The notes beneath the pieces were generated by a model. The model did no database searches and was not told where the DNA came from. It worked only from the letters and a program-made list of their open reading frames with translations. Below are positions 1 through 5,775 of a stretch of 6,027 bases of DNA, piece by piece. The DNA comes from Caldilineae bacterium (lineage in GTDB: Bacteria > Chloroflexota > Anaerolineae > J102): assembly GCA_011176555.1 (NCBI GenBank), contig DUEF01000390.1, forward strand, positions 1-6,027, in the 5' to 3' direction. Numbering within the stretch: the first letter of the stretch is position 1; the number at the start of each line of letters is the position of its first letter. The translations under genes were made by a program, and so were the position numbers.

Positions 1-4
1 TCCC

Positions 5-2002
5 ATGTCCGACCCACCCACTACTCCCCCCCTCGTTCTCGGCATCGACACCGGCGGAACCTACACCGATGGCATGTTGCTGGATTACGGCGCACACCGG
101 GTGCTGGCCACTGCCAAAAGCCTGACCACCAAGCGCGACCTCACCATCGGCATCGAAAAAGTGATCGAGGGCATCCGCATCGAAGACCCCGCCGCGGTGA
201 AAATGGTGTCGGTTTCGACTACGTTGGCCACCAACGCCATCGCCGAGGGCAAGGGCAAGCGCGTGGCCCTCTTGCTTGTCGGCTACGATCCCGATCTGAT
301 CAAATCCTTCAATCTGGCCGGGCGTTTCGCCACCCCCAATTTCTACTATTTCCAGGGCGGGCACGATTTTTTCGGCCAAGAGAAGGAAGAACTGGACTTG
401 CCGGGCATCCTCGCCAAGGTAAACGCCATCAAAGACCAGGTCGATGCCCTGGCCGTGTCCAGCTACTTCAGCCCCCTCAATCCCGAACACGAACTGCGGG
501 TGCAGCGCGCACTGGCCGGAATTTGCGATCTGCCAGTTGTGCTCGGCCACCAGCTATCCACCAAACTGGGTTCGGTCGAGCGGGCGACCACCGCGGCGCT
601 GAACGCCTCATTGCTGGCCGTGTTGCAAAACTTCATCGTGGCCGTGCGCCGTGCTCTGGAGCACCGCCAAATCGACGCGCCGCTGATGGTGGTGCGGGGC
701 GACGGCACCCTGATGGCGGCCGAATTTGCTTCGCAAACGCCGGTCGAGACCATCCACTCTGGCCCGGCCGCCAGCGCCATCGGCGGACGTTTTCTTTCCA
801 CGCTGGACGACGCCCTGGTGATCGACATCGGCGGAACCACCACCGACCTGGCCCTGGTCGAGCAGGGACAGGTGTCAATCACCGAGGAAGGGGCCAAGGT
901 GGGCGAGTACCAGACCGCAGTCAAAGCGGCGAATTTATTGTCCATTGCCCTGGGCGGCGACAGCCACATCCAATTGGAGCAAGACGGGACGTTGGCAGTC
1001 GGGCCGGAACGGGTGACGCCCCTTTCCTACCTGGCGGCGGAGTATCCTCAGGTGGCGACGCGTTTGCGGCGGCTCGACCAGCATGGGTGGGTGGATGGCC
1101 GCCCCGAGTCGCTGGAATACTGGTTCCTGCTACGAGAGCCGCAAGATTGGCGCTCTCTGTCGCTGCGCCAACAAGGTGTGATCGAATTTTTGCGCGACGG
1201 TCCGCAGCCCGTTCCCGCCATCGTCGAGCATCTACACCTGTTGGCGGCCGTGCAGCTCAATGTCGGCGATCTCTTCCGGCAGGAGGTGCTGGCCAAGGCC
1301 GGTCTCACGCCTACCGATTTGCTGCACACCGAGGAGCGTTTCGTGCAGTGGTCGACGGAATCCGCCACCCATGCGCTTTCGGCCCTGGCCAAGATGCGGC
1401 AGCGTACGCCGGAGGACGTGCGGGTGCAGGTGTGGGGCGAGATGAAAGAGATTATTTTGCGGGCGGTGATCACATTTTTGAGCGAACGCCAGTTCCCCGC
1501 TAATGGTCGTGCGACCGGTGACATGGGCCAGTGGCTGTTCGACAATGCTTTGTACCAGAAACACCCGCATCTCAGAACTTCTTTTTATCTGGATTTACCG
1601 ATCATCGGCATCGGCGCGCCGGCCGGCATCTTCCTGCCCGGGGTAGCGGACGTCCTCCATACCGATTTGATTTTGCCCGACCATCACGAGGTGGCCAACG
1701 CCGTCGGCGCTGTGGCTGGCAGTGTCATGGTGACCGAGGAATTACGGGTTTATCCCCGGCTCTCTGATGACACCATGGAGATCGTCGGTTTCTACGTGCA
1801 GACCAACGAGGGGCGAGACTTGTTCGAGGAAGAAGAGGAAGCGCTGGCGCACGCCCGCCGTTTGAGTCAGGAACGAGCGCTCGGCGCGGCGCTCCGGGCC
1901 GGCGCCGACAACCCGCAAGTCATGATCGAAGAAATTTCCGATGGCATGGATTCGTACCGCATCCGCGCCAAAGCCATGGGCAACCCCCGGTTAGCCCGAT
2001 AG
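5..2002 (+). CDS. Hydantoinase/oxoprolinase (HyuA)-family ASKHA ATPase
   Basis: This 665-residue protein belongs to the HyuA/5-oxoprolinase A family of cytoplasmic ATPases, whose classical members drive ATP-dependent opening of hydantoin or oxoproline rings. The phosphate-1 loop is at residues 13-23 (GIDTGGTYTDG), the family STTLATNAIAEGKG block at 71-84, the conserved SGPAAS turn at 252-257, phosphate-2 IDIGGTTTDLALV at 273-285, and the adenosine-side segment GIGAPAGIFLPGVADV at 535-550. Residues about 385-450 form a helix-rich insertion (ending near LTPTDLLH, 434-441) that looks like a small winged-helix-type module; this is an inference from its pattern. The usual PGP motif of catabolic HyuA is not visible, and no HyuB partner follows, so true hydantoinase activity is doubtful. 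A role as an ATPase partner of methyl-transfer proteins is possible. The ATG at 5 gives a natural N-terminus, but its ribosome binding site lies outside the window and an upstream start cannot be excluded. Confidence 0.85.
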   Translation: MSDPPTTPPLVLGIDTGGTYTDGMLLDYGAHRVLATAKSLTTKRDLTIGIEKVIEGIRIEDPAAVKMVSVSTTLATNAIAEGKGKRVALLLVGYDPDLIKSFNLAGRFATPNFYYFQGGHDFFGQEKEELDLPGILAKVNAIKDQVDALAVSSYFSPLNPEHELRVQRALAGICDLPVVLGHQLSTKLGSVERATTAALNASLLAVLQNFIVAVRRALEHRQIDAPLMVVRGDGTLMAAEFASQTPVETIHSGPAASAIGGRFLSTLDDALVIDIGGTTTDLALVEQGQVSITEEGAKVGEYQTAVKAANLLSIALGGDSHIQLEQDGTLAVGPERVTPLSYLAAEYPQVATRLRRLDQHGWVDGRPESLEYWFLLREPQDWRSLSLRQQGVIEFLRDGPQPVPAIVEHLHLLAAVQLNVGDLFRQEVLAKAGLTPTDLLHTEERFVQWSTESATHALSALAKMRQRTPEDVRVQVWGEMKEIILRAVITFLSERQFPANGRATGDMGQWLFDNALYQKHPHLRTSFYLDLPIIGIGAPAGIFLPGVADVLHTDLILPDHHEVANAVGAVAGSVMVTEELRVYPRLSDDTMEIVGFYVQTNEGRDLFEEEEEALAHARRLSQERALGAALRAGADNPQVMIEEISDGMDSYRIRAKAMGNPRLAR

Positions 2003-2035
2003 GGGGCGTCCCTCGCGGTCGCCTCGCCCTGGATT

Positions 2036-2076
2036 TAAGGCGCATCCACATGATAATACCCTGCGCGTGCGCCTTA
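2036..2076. terminator. Perfect 9-bp inverted repeat; weak terminator or operator candidate
   Basis: TAAGGCGCA at 2036-2044 is exactly complementary to TGCGCCTTA at 2068-2076, with a 23-nt loop. GTTTTC follows on the plus strand, a short and imperfect T-run. It lies 34 bp after the HyuA-like gene and 70 bp before the GntR start, so it may terminate the first gene. The loop is longer and the T-run weaker than in a standard intrinsic terminator, so a regulatory hairpin or a protein-binding dyad is equally possible. Confidence 0.4.
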
Positions 2077-2080
2077 GTTT

Positions 2081-2136
2081 TCACACGGTGAGCAAGCAGC
2101 GAGTGTGACGTTTGAGAAAACACAAAATTTGTCACA
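2081..2136. promoter_or_regulatory. Repeated TGTGAC-type half-sites upstream of the GntR gene
   Basis: Three related words occur: TCACAC at 2081-2086, GTGTGAC at 2103-2109 and GTCACA at 2131-2136. The first and second form an inverted pair (TCACAC/GTGTGA) with centres 22 bp apart, about two helical turns. The second and third form another inverted pair (TGTGAC/GTCACA), centres 27 bp apart. FadR-type regulators commonly bind dyads near their own promoters, so these are candidate autoregulatory sites. No convincing -35/-10 pair was found here, and six-base words can recur by chance. Confidence 0.25.
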
Positions 2137-2141
2137 GAGGA
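2136..2141 (+). promoter_or_regulatory. Shine-Dalgarno site of the GntR gene
   Basis: AGAGGA lies 4 bases before the ATG at 2146, within a purine-rich leader. This supports that start codon for the regulator. Confidence 0.7.
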
Positions 2142-2145
2142 AAAA

Positions 2146-2796
2146 ATGACATTCATTCGCATCGACACCCAACAAGCATACGAAAAAATCAAAGAGCAGA
2201 TCATCACCCTTGAACTGGCTCCTGGAGCCCAATTGAGCGCACAAGCGTTGGCCGAATCGTTGGACATGGGACTGACGCCGGTCGAGGAAGCGTTGAAGCT
2301 GTTGGCCCATGACGAACTGGTGGAGATCACGCCCCGGCATGGCATTTACGTCGCCGCCGTCAGCGTAGCTGACCTGGAGCAGCTCAGCGAGATGCGCGTG
2401 CCGCTGGAGGCGTTGTGTGCGCGTCTGGCCGCGCAGCGCGCCACCCCTGACGACATCGTCGTGCTGGAAGCCTTGCGTCAGGAACAGGCGTCTGTGTCCT
2501 CCGATGACAGCCATCGCCTCTTCCAGATCGACCACAAATTCCACCAGGCCATCGCCCGAGCCGCGCACAACAAATACCTCTCTCGCACGCTCGACCATTA
2601 TTTCGGTTTATCCCAGCGTTTGTGGTATCTTGCCCTGCCACGGCTCGGGTTCCTGCCCACCGCCGTGGCCGATCATCTGGCCCTGGTCGACGCCATCGAA
2701 ACCGGCGACGCCGACGCAGCCGAACGCGTCATGCGCAGCCACGTGCAGAATTTCTACGACAAAGTCCGAGGCATTCTCAGCGAGGAGATGGATTGA
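2146..2796 (+). CDS. GntR/FadR-subfamily transcriptional regulator (FCD domain)
   Basis: This 216-residue protein has an N-terminal winged helix (about residues 9-71) and an all-helical FCD effector domain (about 76-212), the usual length and order for FadR-type GntR regulators, which bind DNA as dimers and respond to small acids or metabolites. The FCD metal-binding set is visible: D129 and H133 in IDHKFH, H177 in VADHLAL, and H199 in MRSHVQNF. The wing reads ITPRHGIYVAAV (61-72). The recognition-helix region is GLTPVEEAL (42-50), where the common family form is close to RTPVREAL, so two usual arginines are replaced by L43 and E47. The start is fixed by AGAGGA at 2136-2141. The gene lies downstream of the HyuA-like gene after a 143-bp gap with dyads, and it ends convergently 26 bp from the toxin-like remnant. 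It probably controls neighbouring catabolic genes; its ligand cannot be read from the sequence. Confidence 0.9.
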   Translation: MTFIRIDTQQAYEKIKEQIITLELAPGAQLSAQALAESLDMGLTPVEEALKLLAHDELVEITPRHGIYVAAVSVADLEQLSEMRVPLEALCARLAAQRATPDDIVVLEALRQEQASVSSDDSHRLFQIDHKFHQAIARAAHNKYLSRTLDHYFGLSQRLWYLALPRLGFLPTAVADHLALVDAIETGDADAAERVMRSHVQNFYDKVRGILSEEMD

Positions 2797-2808
2797 GAGC
2801 ATGCATGG
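2797..2808 (+). repeat. Left copy of an imperfect inverted repeat bounding the AT-richer island
   Basis: GAGCATGCATGG begins at the base after the GntR stop. Read on the minus strand, 3615-3605 is GAGCACCATGG, so GAGCA and CATGG are shared with one or two bases different in between. The pair brackets the toxin-antitoxin-like island. It is short and imperfect and may be coincidence. Confidence 0.2.
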
Positions 2809-2822
2809 TTCACCCATGATCC

Positions 2823-3220
2823 CTAGACGTTGCTCAACGCTATACAGTCGGCAATCAGTCTTGGGAGATTGGGCGAATCAAAGGAAATGCCGGGAGCGGG
2901 CTTGCGGTTGTGCTTGATACCCGGATGCTCGTGAAAACGGTGTGGAAAAGTGCTCTTCAGTTCAGGATTTTCAGGGTGTGGTTGAGGATCATACCATCTT
3001 ACCCTATCTTCTCCCATGAAAATCGTGTAGCTGTAATCAAGCAGTTCCCATCAGAAAAATCGAGATACTCGAAGATGCGAAGTTCTAATCCGTTTCGAAA
3101 CCACAGACTCCCGCGTACGAAGCAAGTCGTGGCGCTGTTTGTGTAAAGACGAAGTGTTGAGGCCACGATTTCAGGGTATTCGTTGGCGAGCGCGTAAATT
3201 TGTCGCTCGTAATTCCTCAC
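2823..3220 (-). pseudogene. TumE/DUF6516-like toxin gene, interrupted by one frameshift
   Basis: Two overlapping minus-strand frames read as one protein. The first (3220-2999) begins at GTG with VRNYERQIYALANEYP and carries the block CFVRGSLWFRNGLELRIFEY. The second (2823-3017 and upstream in frame) carries VRWYDPQPHPENPEL, STFPHRFHEH and a C-terminal LIADCIAL segment. This order matches my recollection of DUF6516/TumE-type toxins of about 110-130 residues. Restoring one G in the GGG at 3047-3049 (GATGGGAA to GATGGGGAA) joins them through ELLDYSYTIFMGED and gives 132 residues. As the sequence stands, the first frame ends after 73 codons at TAA 2999-3001, so the C-terminal half would be lost. 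TumE-type proteins act with an upstream antitoxin, here at 3231-3538. The exact start is uncertain because no strong Shine-Dalgarno precedes the GTG and the frame stays open upstream. It could be a pseudogene or an intact gene with a sequencing error. Confidence 0.65.
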
Positions 3221-3230
3221 GGATGAAAAG

Positions 3231-3538
3231 TCATCTTGCCAGTTCCAACACAGGTTCTTGCGGAGCTACATCGATGAAGTCATTGCCCGCCAGATTTTCC
3301 AGATATTCAATGCGTTGGCGTGATAGCTTTTCTAGAGCATTCGCTCGCCTTATTTTGAGTTTGCAGTGGCCGGCCCATTCAGCGAAATCTTCAGAATACA
3401 AGCCGTTGTCGAGCAGACCTTGTGAGTAAAGTTCGTAAAAATGTTCCGAACTCATCCAATAGCGTCGTTCAAATTTGTGAAGCCCTTTTCAGCGGCTTGC
3501 AGATCGTCAATGATATCGCTAAACGTAAGTGTAGTCAT
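3231..3538 (-). pseudogene. TumA-like antitoxin gene, interrupted by one frameshift
   Basis: A strong start lies at ATG 3538-3536 with GGAGG seven bases upstream. It encodes MTTLTFSDIIDDLQAAEKG and then runs into TGA (3454-3452) after 28 codons. A one-base shift at the AAAAGGG run (3483-3489) instead gives AAEKGLHKFERRYWMSSEH, joining the frame that continues to TGA at 3231-3233. The repaired product is 102 residues: a helical N-terminus, the block FERRYWMSSEHFYELY, EDFAEWAGHCKLKIRR, and a charged helix EKLSRQRIEYLENLAG. I recall similar small proteins encoded beside DUF6516 genes, where they act as antitoxins; assignment to TumA rests on this order and resemblance. The internal ATG at 3455 overlaps the early TGA as ATGA, so a 74-residue C-terminal fragment could be translated by reinitiation. 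The shift point also reads A_AAG_GGC in the initial frame, which has the form of a -1 slippery heptamer. Loss of function remains the simplest reading. Confidence 0.6.
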
Positions 3539-3545
3539 GGCAACG

Positions 3546-3550
3546 CCTCC
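3546..3550 (-). promoter_or_regulatory. Shine-Dalgarno site of the antitoxin-like gene
   Basis: On the minus strand GGAGG lies seven bases before the ATG at 3538. It is a strong, well-spaced site. It shows that the true N-terminus is at 3538 and not at the internal ATG at 3455. Confidence 0.75.
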
Positions 3551-3588
3551 TTTGAGGAAAGCGGGGAATATGTCACTTTCCGTTTATA

Positions 3589-3617
3589 ATTATATGCTCT
3601 TTGTCCATGGTGCTCAA
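3589..3617 (-). promoter_or_regulatory. Sigma-70-type promoter of the toxin-antitoxin-like module
   Basis: Read on the minus strand, TTGAGC (3617-3612) matches the -35 consensus at four of six positions. It is followed by a 17-bp spacer and a perfect TATAAT -10 (3594-3589). Transcription would start near 3582, leaving a leader of about 45 nt before the ATG at 3538. The -10 is part of the 10-bp palindrome TATAATTATA (3585-3594), so the plus strand also shows TATAAT, but I see no matching -35 on that side. Confidence 0.6.
3605..3615 (-). repeat. Right copy of the imperfect inverted repeat bounding the island
   Basis: The minus strand reads GAGCACCATGG, resembling GAGCATGCATGG at 2797-2808 on the plus strand. 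It partly overlaps the -35 element of the module promoter. A transfer-related end is only a possibility. Confidence 0.2.
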
Positions 3618-3637
3618 GCTTGCTATTGCTAGCAGCT
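3617..3637. promoter_or_regulatory. Bulged inverted repeat next to the module -35
   Basis: AGC-T-TGCTA at 3617-3625 pairs with TAGCA-GCT at 3630-3637 around a 4-nt loop, leaving one bulged T. No T-run follows on either strand, so it is not a typical terminator. Its position against the -35 hexamer would suit an operator, since toxin-antitoxin modules often repress their own promoter. The evidence is positional only. Confidence 0.3.
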
Positions 3638-3704
3638 ATGAGCCCGACCAGTGAACCGAAAACAATCTTCAATACTTCCTACTCATCCTTCCCACCTCAT
3701 CATC

Positions 3705-5282
3705 ATGCCTAACATCACCGTCATCTACGGAGAAAAAGAACGAACCGTCGCCGCACCGCTTGGCAGCGTCATCGGCGACGCCATCGCTAAAACAGAATTG
3801 CCGCTCGAACAGCCCTGCGCCGGACGGGGCACTTGCGGTAAATGCAAGATCCTGGCCGAGGAAGGCCTGGCCCCCCCCGACGAGATCGAATTCAAAAACC
3901 TTACGCCCGGTGAATTGGCTGTGGGCAATCGTCTGGCCTGCCGCGCCCGCATCAGCGGCGATGTCACCGTGACCCTGGCGCCAATCGTCGTCTACTCCAA
4001 CAAGATATTTCGCGCCTCCAGCAAGTACAAGCGCGGGGACCGCCCTCTGGGCCTGGCTATCGATCTGGGCTCCACCACCGTGGCGGCCCTGCTCACCGAT
4101 CTGGAAACCGGCGAGGTCTACGCTGGCGGCGCCGGTCTGAACCAGCAAACCGTGTACGGCTCGGATGTGATCTCGCGCCTGGCCGCGGCCACCAACAGCG
4201 CCGAGGATGCCGAGCGCCTGCACAAATTGGCGCTGGCCTCGATCAATCAAGCGGTCGATATGCTCAAGCTGTCCGGCCGGGTGCGGAAAAAGGTGGAGCG
4301 AGTGACGGTGGTGGGGAACACGGCCATGCACCACTTGCTGGTTCGCTATCCTCTTGATTCGCTGGCCGTCTTGCCCTTCCAACCCCATAAAACCGTCTCC
4401 ATCCCCGACGGCTCCGACATCATGGGCGGCATTTTCCCGAACGGGACGCAAGTGTCGTTGCCGCCGCTCGTGGGCGGTTTTGTGGGATCGGATGCCCTGG
4501 CTTGCCTGGCCTACTTTGGTTACGATAATCCGTCCGGGCCCATAGCCGCTATCGATCTGGGCACCAACGGCGAGGTGCTGGTGACCGACGGCGAGCGCAT
4601 CGTCGCGGCCTCCACGGCCGCTGGCCCCGCGTTCGAGGGCGTGAACATCGCTTGCGGCTCCCGCGCGGTCGATGGCGCGGTGGTCGGGGTGAAGATCGAT
4701 GCCGGGGAATTCGTGTTCGAGACCATCGCCGATGAACCGCCTGTGGGTCTGACCGGCTCGGGGTTGTTGAGCACGATCTGTGAGTTGCGCCGCGCCGGCG
4801 TGATTGACCCCAGCGGTCGTTTTGCGGCCCTACCACCCATCTTGTCCGACCGTTTTGTCGAAGATGACGAAGGCGTGCGCAGCCTGCAACTGACTCCTGA
4901 TGGCTCGTTGACCCTATCTCAATTCGACATTCGGGAATTGCAAAAAGCCAAAGGGGCCATCCGCGCCGCCCTCGACATCTTGCTCGACCAGCTCGATCTC
5001 AAGCCGACCGATTTACAACGCATGATTCTGACCGGTTCCTTCGGCGGGCAGGTGGATGTCGATGCGGTGCTGGGCCTGGGTATGTTGCCGCCCGTGCGCC
5101 GCGAGGTGGTGGAATCGATTCCCAATGGCGCCGGCCTGGGTGCGGCCATGTTCCTGACCGATGAAGGCTTCGCCTTGGCCGAGGAATTGGCCGCGCGTAC
5201 CGAACAGGTGGATTTGGATCTGGACCCCGATTTCAACATGCGCTACGTCATGTCGTTGGGACTGACGCCCGAGGGCATGTAG
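3705..5282 (+). CDS. 2Fe-2S/ASKHA (DUF4445) protein, RACE-type corrinoid activator
   Basis: The 525-residue product starts MPNITVIYGE and has an N-terminal plant-type 2Fe-2S domain with ligands C38, C44, C47 and C79 (CAGRGTCGKC, then LACRAR). A short linker leads to an ASKHA ATPase domain: phosphate-1 AIDLGSTTVAALL (118-130), VVGNTAMHHLL (202-212), LPPLVGGFVGSDAL (252-265), phosphate-2 AIDLGTNGEVLVT (282-294), AASTAAGPAFEG (301-312), TGSGLLSTICEL (350-361) and ILTGSFGG (441-448). This order is that of reductive activators of corrinoid-dependent enzymes, which use ATP and the iron-sulfur centre to return inactive Co(II) to Co(I) in corrinoid proteins of methyltransferase systems. The frame is open back to GTG 3651, adding 18 residues, but homologous starts resemble MPN-type beginnings, so I chose 3705. 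No Shine-Dalgarno precedes either start. Its partner methyltransferase and corrinoid protein are not in the window. It ends 7 bp from the convergent GNAT gene. Confidence 0.88.
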   Translation: MPNITVIYGEKERTVAAPLGSVIGDAIAKTELPLEQPCAGRGTCGKCKILAEEGLAPPDEIEFKNLTPGELAVGNRLACRARISGDVTVTLAPIVVYSNKIFRASSKYKRGDRPLGLAIDLGSTTVAALLTDLETGEVYAGGAGLNQQTVYGSDVISRLAAATNSAEDAERLHKLALASINQAVDMLKLSGRVRKKVERVTVVGNTAMHHLLVRYPLDSLAVLPFQPHKTVSIPDGSDIMGGIFPNGTQVSLPPLVGGFVGSDALACLAYFGYDNPSGPIAAIDLGTNGEVLVTDGERIVAASTAAGPAFEGVNIACGSRAVDGAVVGVKIDAGEFVFETIADEPPVGLTGSGLLSTICELRRAGVIDPSGRFAALPPILSDRFVEDDEGVRSLQLTPDGSLTLSQFDIRELQKAKGAIRAALDILLDQLDLKPTDLQRMILTGSFGGQVDVDAVLGLGMLPPVRREVVESIPNGAGLGAAMFLTDEGFALAEELAARTEQVDLDLDPDFNMRYVMSLGLTPEGM

Positions 5283-5289
5283 GCGCTAT

Positions 5290-5775
5290 TCAGAGCAACT
5301 TGTACATTACGAGTGCGTCGACAAGGCCCAATTGCTGATGTCGAAACGCCTGTGGCAGCGTTCCCACCACCGAAAATCCCATCTTCTGCCAAAGTGCGAC
5401 CGCAACTGTGTTGGTGCTGACCACCAGGTTGAATTGCATCGCCCTGAACCCGAGCTTTCTCGCTTCATTCTGTGAGTGCTCGCACATGGCGCGTGCTATG
5501 CCCCGCCCCCGCGCCTGTGACCCGACCATGTAGCCCACGTTGCAGACATGGTCGCCCAGGCCGGGCTGGTTGGGCTTGATGTAGTACGTCCCCACGATCT
5601 GGCCGTCCAGAATCGCCACGTACGTCGCCAGCGGTTTTTCCATCCAGAATTTGTAGGCCCCGACTTTGTCTGTGTCCGGCGGATAGGCGTAGGTGTCGCC
5701 GCGTTCGACGATCTCGTGAAAGATCGGCCAGATGGCGTCGAAGTCGTTGGTGGTTGCTTTGCGGATTTGAAGCAT
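5290..5775 (-). CDS. GNAT-family N-acetyltransferase
   Basis: This complete 161-residue single-domain GNAT protein would transfer an acetyl group from acetyl-CoA to an amine. The N-terminal strand and helix are IRKATTNDFDAIWPIFHEIV (4-23). The central strand is YVAILDGQIVGTYYI (52-66). The acetyl-CoA pyrophosphate loop is SQARGRGIARAM (86-97), with the Q/R-x-x-G-x-G pattern at 87-92, and motif B is NTVAVALWQKMGF (122-134). The block KPNQPGLGDHVCNVGYMV (68-84) is typical of one GNAT subgroup seen widely in bacteria. The acceptor is unknown and resistance should not be assumed. The ATG at 5775-5773 shares one base with the TAA of the upstream IclR-type gene (TAATG), and AGAGGA at 5786-5781 is well placed, so the two are probably translationally coupled. 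Confidence 0.9.
   Translation of the reverse strand: MLQIRKATTNDFDAIWPIFHEIVERGDTYAYPPDTDKVGAYKFWMEKPLATYVAILDGQIVGTYYIKPNQPGLGDHVCNVGYMVGSQARGRGIARAMCEHSQNEARKLGFRAMQFNLVVSTNTVAVALWQKMGFSVVGTLPQAFRHQQLGLVDALVMYKLL

Noticed and set aside
523..1503. A 326-codon plus-strand frame inside the HyuA-like gene
   Set aside because: It is out of frame with a clear conserved family protein and its translation is rich in Arg, Gly and Pro with no recognisable domain, as expected for a shadow frame in GC-rich DNA.
2052..2057. GATAAT as a -10 for the GntR gene
   Set aside because: No acceptable -35 was found at 16-18 bp upstream, and it lies in the loop of the 9-bp inverted repeat.
2804..2818. Hairpin CATGG-TTCAC-CCATG between the GntR and toxin-like genes as an intrinsic terminator
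   Set aside because: The stem is only five pairs and no T-run follows on either strand.
3139..3429. A 96-codon plus-strand frame across the toxin-antitoxin region
   Set aside because: It is opposite the better supported antitoxin-like frame and its translation has no recognisable pattern.
3651..3704. An 18-residue N-terminal extension of the RACE-type protein from GTG 3651
   Set aside because: The added residues show no family pattern, no Shine-Dalgarno precedes the GTG, and the ATG at 3705 gives the expected start of the 2Fe-2S domain.
3669..4451. A 260-codon minus-strand frame opposite the RACE-type gene
   Set aside because: It lies antisense to the 2Fe-2S and ATPase motifs, has low-complexity composition and no family signal.
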